Source: Adineta vaga (taxonomy: Eukaryota > Rotifera). Taken from it: a stretch of DNA of 64,000 bases. The stretch is from the NCBI GenBank assembly GCA_021613535.1, contig CP075492.1, forward strand, positions 16,988,001 to 17,052,000, read 5' to 3'. The notes under the pieces are model-generated. The model worked only from the letters and a program-made list of their open reading frames with translations. It did no database searches and had not been told where the DNA came from. Position numbers and translations under genes: made by a program. Below, one piece after another: positions 57,679 to 64,000 of this stretch (its first letter is position 1; every line of letters starts with the position of its first letter).

Positions 57679-58270
57679 GTAATCCATGGGATTGCAACCA
57701 CATTATACACAACCTTCTCCAAGTTGAATAAAACTTTCAGGATTTGTAGATCATACGAAGGGATGAAAATAGTTATGGTTAGTGTCATAAATATCTGGAA
57801 GTGATCATATGTAGCGATCATGATTTTTACCGACACTCTCAAACGATATGAGAAAATGTTATTTTCTTAGAAATCTAAATTGTTGAGAAATCAATTCCCT
57901 ACAAAACTCTTTATGTGGCTATATCCAGATATAAATTTTTATGTAACTTCTTTTATCACAAAGATGTAGACTAAAATAGGGTGGATGATCTGAATATATC
58001 AAGGTATACTGTAACAAAAATTCAACATTTTACAGTCACAGGCTCTGAGAATCTGTAAGATGGTTGATACTTTAGCATTCGAAATGAAAAACTTTTTCTC
58101 ATATCACCTGAGAGATCGGTAAAAGTCGTGATCGCTATATATGACCACTCCCAGAAATTCTGAAACTAACTATAAATATGTTCATCCCTTCGTATGATCT
58201 ACAAATCGTGAAAGTTTCATTTAATTTGAAGAAGGTTGTGTATAATGTGGTTGAGATCCCGTGGATTACC
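57679..58270. mobile_element. Long-inverted-repeat MITE, about 590 bp
   Basis: The left end TAATCCATGGGATTGCAACC, followed by ACATTATACACAACCTTCT, returns as its reverse complement at the right end (AGAAGGTTGTGTATAATGT, GTGGATTACC). Pairing continues inward through ATCATACGAAGGGATGAA and CGATCATGATTTTTACCGA for about 190 bp each side. There is no coding frame, so it is a non-autonomous DNA element. The target-site duplication is not clear. Several mismatches show age. Confidence 0.75.
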
Positions 58271-58916
58271 CCCTATATTTTCTTTTTTTCTTTTGGAATT
58301 TTCGATCTTCATTCGATCATTTTCAACTTTTTTACATAAATCTTATACATTGATGTTACAATCTTGACAAGCATGAACTTTAGAGAATATAGATTTTGTT
58401 GATGTTTTCGATCATAACTAGCTGTTTTCCTTTCTATGACCGTAGATATACAAATACTTGAAAATGTATCCGAATACCTACATGCTTTTTCTTATTTTTT
58501 GTTTCTTGAAAATCGTTTACATCGTGAAAATGATCTTTTCATTTTGCATTGCATATTTTAATCTGAAAATACGTTCTTTTTCAAAGGAACAAAGTACACG
58601 AAAAGACGAATTGTGATACGCTTTATAAACTAAAGAGTATAATTCTTATCTACATTGCACGCTGTTCGTTTTGTAAGAAGGCAAAACTTTATTGTGTGAT
58701 AAAGACGAGAATTTCTTTCGTCTTTCATCTTTTTATCACATATACATTTTCGTAAAGAACAAAAACTATTACAAGGTATGGCATGAAAAGTCTTATAGCG
58801 TATAGAACAAAACTAATCGTTATTATATACTTTTTGCTTTCGTAAAATAGAAAAACTCTCTGCGATCAAGTTTTGTATGAGTAGAAATTGATCGCACAAA
58901 ATTCTATTTTTATGAC
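58271..58916. other. Spacer between two inverted-repeat elements
   Basis: AT-rich sequence without recognised features. Confidence 0.35.
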
Positions 58917-59434
58917 AGGAAGCGGCTAAGTACATCCAGATAGATACAATGAATTAATTATTAAAATTAAGTTACATCATAGTTTTATATGCGCTTGACT
59001 ATCAAGAAGCGTTGAATATCAAAATCGATCAATCTGCTAAATTGAAGTTTTCTCTGAAAATATATCCCGACAATCATGTGATCTGTTGTAATCACATATT
59101 ATTCGTGTACCAAATACTGGTGTTGCGATAATAATGTTTCTTGTGAAACTTCTGTTTTAATGGTGATCAAGTCAAGACATTGTAGACATTGAAAACTGAC
59201 TTTGGCGAAGCATTTTGCTAAGGTATGTAAGAATTCGCCACTAAAATAATATTCGAGTTTTAAGATAGTCAATGCATCTTGTCAGCTTGAATTCTGTTTT
59301 CAGTGTAGTACAATAAATTGTAATACTATTAACGGTAAAAGTTTCATCAGTTGTAACATTCAACGCTTCTTAATAGTCAAGCGTATATAATCATATATAC
59401 CTATGTCCATCCGGGTGTACATAGCTACTCCCTT
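58917..59434. mobile_element. Second inverted-repeat MITE, about 520 bp
   Basis: GCGCTTGACTATCAAGAAGC (about 58991) pairs with GCTTCTTAATAGTCAAGCGT (about 59362), and the outer CGGCTAAGTACATCCAGA pairs with TCCGGGTGTACATAGCTAC near 59411-59428. It is unrelated in sequence to the element at 57679. No coding capacity. Confidence 0.65.
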
Positions 59435-59560
59435 TATGAAAACAATAAACATCTAATCAAACAGCCTTTGTATTGCAGATTGTAAGACTTTTCTTACTGT
59501 ATTTTGTAGTATAATCTTCTTTTTAATAGAAGCGTATTTTTAGTTATATCAATTCTTTTC

Positions 59561-59617
59561 TGTGGGTGTAGATGAGATAGTGTGGAACAAAAGAAGATTT
59601 ATCCACACGCATATCCT
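59561..59617. repeat. TG-rich hairpin element (divergent)
   Basis: TGTGGGTGTAGATGAGATAG and ATCCACACGCATATCCTC. It lies just upstream of the ART gene. Confidence 0.45.
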
Positions 59618-59651
59618 CTTTCGAGTAGGTAATTTCATTTCTTGTCTTTTA

Positions 59652-61498
59652 GAACTTCTTCCAATTCGAATATGACCTCGAATTATACAGACAACAATAA
59701 AACAGCAGAGCACAGAGTTCGTTTTTCTGACATTGAAGAGAATTCTAACAGAAAATTAATGCCCATTCAAGGTTATGCAGACGAACCTCTTGTTTCCATT
59801 GAGCAAGCCGTTGAACCTCTGGTGTCCATTCTTCATGATGTAATGAATATGGCATTATGTGCCAAATGGAAATGTTCTGATCCTCCAGCAAATCAACTCA
59901 CGATTGATCAGTCAGCTGCAGTTCTGCTCTATTCAATGGAATGGCCACCACAAAATAAATGTCTTTACTTTGTTTTAAATGCGACATTGCGCGACGAAAA
60001 TCGACAAAAACTAAAACCTTGGTTTCGCTATCTGAAGTTGCTACTTACAGCATTTTCTCATCTACCATCGGCTCATCGCACTATGTCTATCGTGGTATAA
60101 AATGTGATCTAAGATCTGACTATCACAAAGGACAAACAGTCATTTGGTGGGGTTTTAGTTCGTGCACTCGTACAATGGATGTTCTAAAAAATGAACAATT
60201 TCTGGGTTCAACAGGTGCTAGAACTCTCTTCGCAATCGAATGTGATAGTGGAAAAGACATACGACAACATTCTGTTTACCAAAATGAAGACGAAATTCTT
60301 CTTCCACCCGCTCGACATTTTGAAGTTGTTGCATGTCTACCTCAAGGCAAAGATCTATGCATTATACAGCTCAAAGAAACCAAATTACCTTTTCGTCTAA
60401 TTGAACTTGTTCCAGAGGTGAATTCATTAGATTCTATATAGTTCTTTTTTCATACATATCCTATATTTATTTGTATCTAGACTACTAAAACAACAACAAT
60501 CAATACAAACTCAGGTTTTAGTCAATCATCAACATTACCCTTGCACATGTATTTATATGAAAATCTATATACTTCTATAATATAGTCTATTGTCTTATAA
60601 TTTTACTAGGTACAATATCAACAGTAATATGAAAGGTAGGATTTCTATCACTTCAATACCGTACTTTTTGGTAAATATACAACTGTATTAGAAGCGAACT
60701 ATGCGGTTGATTCTTTTGTTTAAAGTTGAGCGGCAAAATTCTTGCAAAACATTTTGATTCGAATGGAATATTGACTATCACTATAAATAAAACTGACGAA
60801 GCATAATGTAAAATGAGAGAGGGTGCAGAAGATTTTGTTATCTCTTTCCACGAGAATATCTTCTAAGAAACGATTTTCAGTAGGAGTCGATATCTATAAG
60901 CAAAAAGATCAAATATCTGGCTATTCACATAATCGTATGATCATCATTAGGTTTGTTCTTTTGTTTATCCATTTATCATATGTAAACGAAAATATATTCT
61001 ACAGAATATCAGTAAAATACGATTCAACTCACTCTAAGCACCAATTGATTTTAACAAATTTTTCTACGACAAATGACTTGAAAGAAGATTTCACCAATGG
61101 AGAATTTGAGCCTTTATTAATCGAAAATATCTTTAAGTCAGTCAGTAGTTGCAGTATTGGTTAAAGCTTTTATTTTGTTAATATTCTGTAGTATTAATTC
61201 GAAATTGTCACGACCTGTTAGATACTATGACATTTTTTAACATTTTCATTTAGATGCACAAACAACTCAATCATCAACAATACCTGTTCAATCGTCTTCA
61301 ACACACAATCTTTGTCCTGATTGTCGTGCTCGTGATGTGGTTTATTTTCCTCCTATTTATCCAGGTCCTGGTTATAGTCCTATTCTTCGTACACCTGCCA
61401 TGGTTTCTCTTGGTTATTACGTTTCTTCTCCTAGTGATTATTATGCTCGTCGTCATGGTTATGACTATATCCGTTGTAACTGTGTTTGTCATTCATAA
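59652..61498 (+). pseudogene. ADP-ribosyltransferase gene with frameshift and proline/cysteine tail
   Basis: An acceptor-like CTTTTAG precedes 59652; ATG 59672 may be the start. 59672 to about 60075 encodes the N-terminal half (QAVEPLVSILHDVMNMA, then KLKPWFRYLKLLLTAF). The catalytic half is in another frame, to 60417: R in YVYRGIKCD, WWGFSSCTRT, and E-x-E in NEDEILLPPARH. The change falls at about 60060-60085, just before the catalytic Arg, so a one-base indel (or assembly error) is likely; otherwise this is a recent pseudogene, as all motifs remain. A GTGAAT donor at 60418 joins Thr/Ser-rich sequence at 60481, and a last exon from 61254 gives a tail: CPDCRARDVVYFPPIYPGPG, then YIRCNCVCHS and stop at 61498. 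The middle junction (donor near 60515) is weak. It is the close, intact-motif relative of the ART half of the gene at 32915. Confidence 0.65.
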
Positions 61499-62188
61499 TA
61501 GACTATTGTTATTTCATCTGATATTTGTTAACAAACTAAAACTGCGATCTGTGAGAGTGTAGGTGTTGCATTTTCCCATTATTATTGTTGGATTTGTTTT
61601 TGTAAGACATACAAAACAATACAAAGAAAATCAAGTTTCAAGCAAAATGTGAAATAGAAATAAAAGTTTCTATTCATTCAATGTAAACACAATAAGTCAC
61701 GCGTTCATAAAAAGCAAAATAAATCATTATGTGTCATTAAAGTTAAACAGAGAAAGTTTCAAATATCATTGATATGTTCGCCGTCGCCATTTTAAAACGA
61801 TTCTTTAAATTTTTTCATATAAAGATAAGTATTGATGGTATATATATGATATAAAAAAAGCACTTTGATATAATCATAACTGTTGCGTTGCATTTACACA
61901 AATCTCGCATTTGTTGTTTTAACTGACTAATTTGTTGTATCGTCTTGACGAAATTCCATTTGCTTCTTGAATTTTCTAATGAATAATTCTCTTGCCTTTT
62001 ACACTGCAAACAATTGCATATCAGCATCATGCACTGCCTATTTTTGTTCTTTTCACTATAGTGCCCTCACACATTGCTTTGACCTTGGAAAATCGATTTT
62101 TAATACTTGAGATGGTCTAGTTCGAACACTGATTCACTCAGTCAACGATCATTTCCATTTCTTCTAACGTGAAATGTTCTTGAACATC
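61499..62188. other. Intergenic region, nothing firmly recognised
   Basis: A minus-strand frame at 61815-62030 has a few cysteines but no recognisable fold. No supported gene. Confidence 0.3.
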
Positions 62189-62518
62189 TTAGTCGTGGAT
62201 GTCATCATACTCGTTCGTCTCCTCATTACTATCTTTCTTCTCGAATATCCCATCAAACTCATAATCGAATTCAAGAATGTGATAAGAGAAAAGCTCAGTC
62301 AAGTAGCTGTATTTAAAACCCCTCAAAACGTCGAACACTATTCTTGAAGTAGATATTTTGTTAGCAGTCTTGGAACGTTCGGAATATGCATACTTTTTAA
62401 TCAAAAAACTAATCTCTTTAGGTCTAATCTGTATCATATACAATGAATAAATAGAGTAGGTGTTCAATCGAGACTTTTCAAAGCCAATAGTAAAATGGTG
62501 AGGAAATAAGTCAAACAA
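62189..62518 (-). CDS. Possible partial protein, 109 aa
   Basis: The frame FPHHFTIGFEKSRLNTYSIY ... SFLIKKYAYSERSKTAN ends in an acidic stretch (KKDSNEETNEYDDIHD). It has no ATG start; an in-frame stop lies just upstream, so an upstream exon would be needed. Composition looks coding, but I do not recognise it and cannot exclude a chance frame or a remnant. Confidence 0.3.
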   Translation of the reverse strand: MFDLFPHHFTIGFEKSRLNTYSIYSLYMIQIRPKEISFLIKKYAYSERSKTANKISTSRIVFDVLRGFKYSYLTELFSYHILEFDYEFDGIFEKKDSNEETNEYDDIHD

Positions 62519-63472
62519 GTCTTTTCACAGAGTGTATTTATCATGCGACCACATCGAGCAAGATTAACAGCCAAGAATGTATGTTTGCTAACTTTTCTAA
62601 AATGTAATTCATTTCTACTTTGATTAATTTACTTGAAGTTTAATAGTAAAATAAATTTATGGAAAAATGTTTTAACATTTCTCTTTGGCAATATTTTTTT
62701 TGTTTATTTATCGTACAATTTTTCAAAAACTACAACTGTTTCCTATTAATTGTTAGAAATTTGCAGTCGTATCTAATGAAATAGTATTCCCATTCAGTAA
62801 GATAGTATCAGTATTTATACCGTACTTGTCCATCTCTGCGAAGCAATACTTAGACGCATTTAGATATCGATTCGAGCGAGTGAAAAGAAAACGTATTCCA
62901 TTACAAGCGTGAATTTGTTAAAAGTTATATATCGAACAGTTTGAGAATCGAAAATAATGATGGTATTGCTGTTGGTACGTGCACCGGAAAATCGTCGCAT
63001 TTCGGTTTAGATAATTTTTCCAACTTGACATCATGGATCTCGTCACTCATCTGAATTGATATTATTATAATTAAATGTTAAAAAGAAATATCTTTGACTA
63101 AGACTATTAAATATGAAAATTTTCTCAGGTTACATTCTCAATTGTATCTCTTTCAAATTAACTATTTGCAATTTGCTTCAGTTGCAAAAAAAAACACATG
63201 TCTTCTCACTACTACATTGAATGTTACACAACCAGTGACGTACCTTTATTCCTTTTTTACCTCATCACGCATGCATTGAATGCGCGTTGCATCGGTTATA
63301 TATCTTATATAATCACATATGAAGAGAACAAAAAAGACGATGACGAAGCAATTTTTTTCCTTTTAAGTATAGTGACGGTAACGATGTTATATATATATAA
63401 GAGCATATAAAGTGCATTTACTTTTCATATTTACGAAAAATTTTCTTTGTGATCAACTCTCTCTTATTTGCA
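62519..63472. other. Intergenic region upstream of the dehydrogenase
   Basis: About 950 bp of AT-rich sequence with no supported gene; it includes the leader and promoter of the next gene. Confidence 0.35.
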
Positions 63473-64000
63473 ATGGCAACAGTAAAACAACAGCAACGCA
63501 TCATTCTTGTTACTGGTGCTAATAGAGGTCTCGGTTTTGAAGTTGTCAAAAAACTTTTGAAACAATCGTCCGCAAATAATGATTTAATTTTACTTGGTTG
63601 TCGAGATTTAAAACGTGGTCAAGACGCTATCAAAGAATTAGGTTCACCATCCAACGTACAAGCGCTTCAATTGGATACATCTTCACCCGACAGTATTGTT
63701 CAAGCGACTAATGAAATTAAACAGAAATATGGAGGTAAACTAGATATTCTCATTAATAATGCTGCCATTGTATCAGGTGAACTGACTGTTGCCGATGCTC
63801 GTCAAGTTTTTGCCACTAATTATTATGGAATAAAACTAATCAATCAAAATCTATCTCCATTGATTAGAGAACATGGTCGTATAGTTAATGTAACAAGTGA
63901 AGTAGGTGCTTGGGTATTACATGACATATCAATCGATCTCCAAAATAAATATACATCATCAACATTGACTGAAGAGCAAATTGATGCACTTGTAGAAGAA
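63473..64000 (+). CDS. Short-chain dehydrogenase/reductase, carbonyl-reductase-like (truncated by window)
   Basis: ATG 63473 opens a frame that stays open to the window edge (176 residues seen). The NAD(P)-binding motif is ILVTGANRGLGFEVV (T-G-x3-G-x-G), then the structural motif ILINNAA and IVNVTSEVG, which supplies the catalytic Ser region. The YxxxK motif should lie beyond the edge. The spacing (about 30 residues after NNAA to the Ser strand, and an inserted helix after it, SSTLTEEQIDALVEE) fits carbonyl reductase 1-like SDRs, which reduce carbonyls with NADPH in the cytosol. An SDR of another subgroup is possible. Confidence 0.85.
   Translation, partial: MATVKQQQRIILVTGANRGLGFEVVKKLLKQSSANNDLILLGCRDLKRGQDAIKELGSPSNVQALQLDTSSPDSIVQATNEIKQKYGGKLDILINNAAIVSGELTVADARQVFATNYYGIKLINQNLSPLIREHGRIVNVTSEVGAWVLHDISIDLQNKYTSSTLTEEQIDALVEE

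Noticed and set aside
2041-59617. CRISPR array or bacterial terminators as explanation for the repeated hairpins
   Set aside because: Copies are kilobases apart and in both orientations in an intron-containing eukaryotic genome; there is no spacer pattern or T-tract.

Overview
The window looks like nuclear DNA of a bdelloid rotifer (Adineta/Rotaria type). This is inferred from: AT-rich, gene-dense DNA with short (about 50-70 nt) GT-AG introns; several ADP-ribosyltransferase (ART) genes fused to ankyrin, LRR or TPR modules; lineage-expanded rhodopsin-like receptors and an LDLa/EGF receptor; a DDX60-type helicase; a fungal-type homocitrate synthase that animals normally lack; and repeats whose arms carry TGTGGG, the hexamer reported for bdelloid telomeres. 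No organism label was available, so the assignment is an inference.

Layout. 0.9-1.8 kb: a papain-family protease. 2-4.5 kb: repeats (tRNA-like SINE, foldback element, decayed mariner). 4.6-7.5 kb: a membrane protein ending in a PARP domain. 7.7-8.2 kb: a gag remnant framed by two short hairpins. 8.5-11.8 kb: a glycine-rich protein. 12.2-13.0 kb (-): a damaged secreted-protein gene. 13.3-14.3 kb (-): a GPCR. 16.7-19.8 kb: a HEAT-like/TIR-like/ankyrin/ART protein with one frameshift. 22.3-28.1 kb: an eight-exon DDX60-like helicase. 28.8-29.2 kb: a Ly6/uPAR-like protein. 29.9-31.2 kb (-): a decayed membrane pentapeptide-repeat gene. 31.5-31.7 kb (-): a ZZ zinc finger. 32-32.5 kb: two unrelated gene fragments abutting a hairpin. 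32.9-34.6 kb: an ART-LRR protein with a damaged catalytic triad. 35-36 kb (-): a GPCR. 38.6-42.9 kb: a three-module membrane protein. 43.4-44.7 kb (-): a second papain-family protease. 46.4-49.4 kb (-): an ART-TPR protein. 49.7-54.5 kb (-): a 1610-residue LDLa/EGF receptor. 55.1-57.7 kb: homocitrate synthase and a TauD-like dioxygenase, divergently arranged. 57.7-59.4 kb: two inverted-repeat elements. 59.7-61.5 kb: a frameshifted ART gene. 63.5 kb to the end: a short-chain dehydrogenase cut by the window edge.

Themes. (1) NAD-dependent ADP-ribosylation: five ART/PARP genes, attached to sensor-like modules, close to a DDX60-like gene. An immune or stress role is plausible but is inference. (2) Likely horizontally acquired metabolism: the homocitrate synthase/dioxygenase pair. 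(3) A dispersed family of 45-75 bp hairpins with TGTGGG-type arms, about one per 4-5 kb, most often within 250 bp downstream of stop codons and in two places sitting where unrelated gene fragments meet. This family is the least explained structure in the window.
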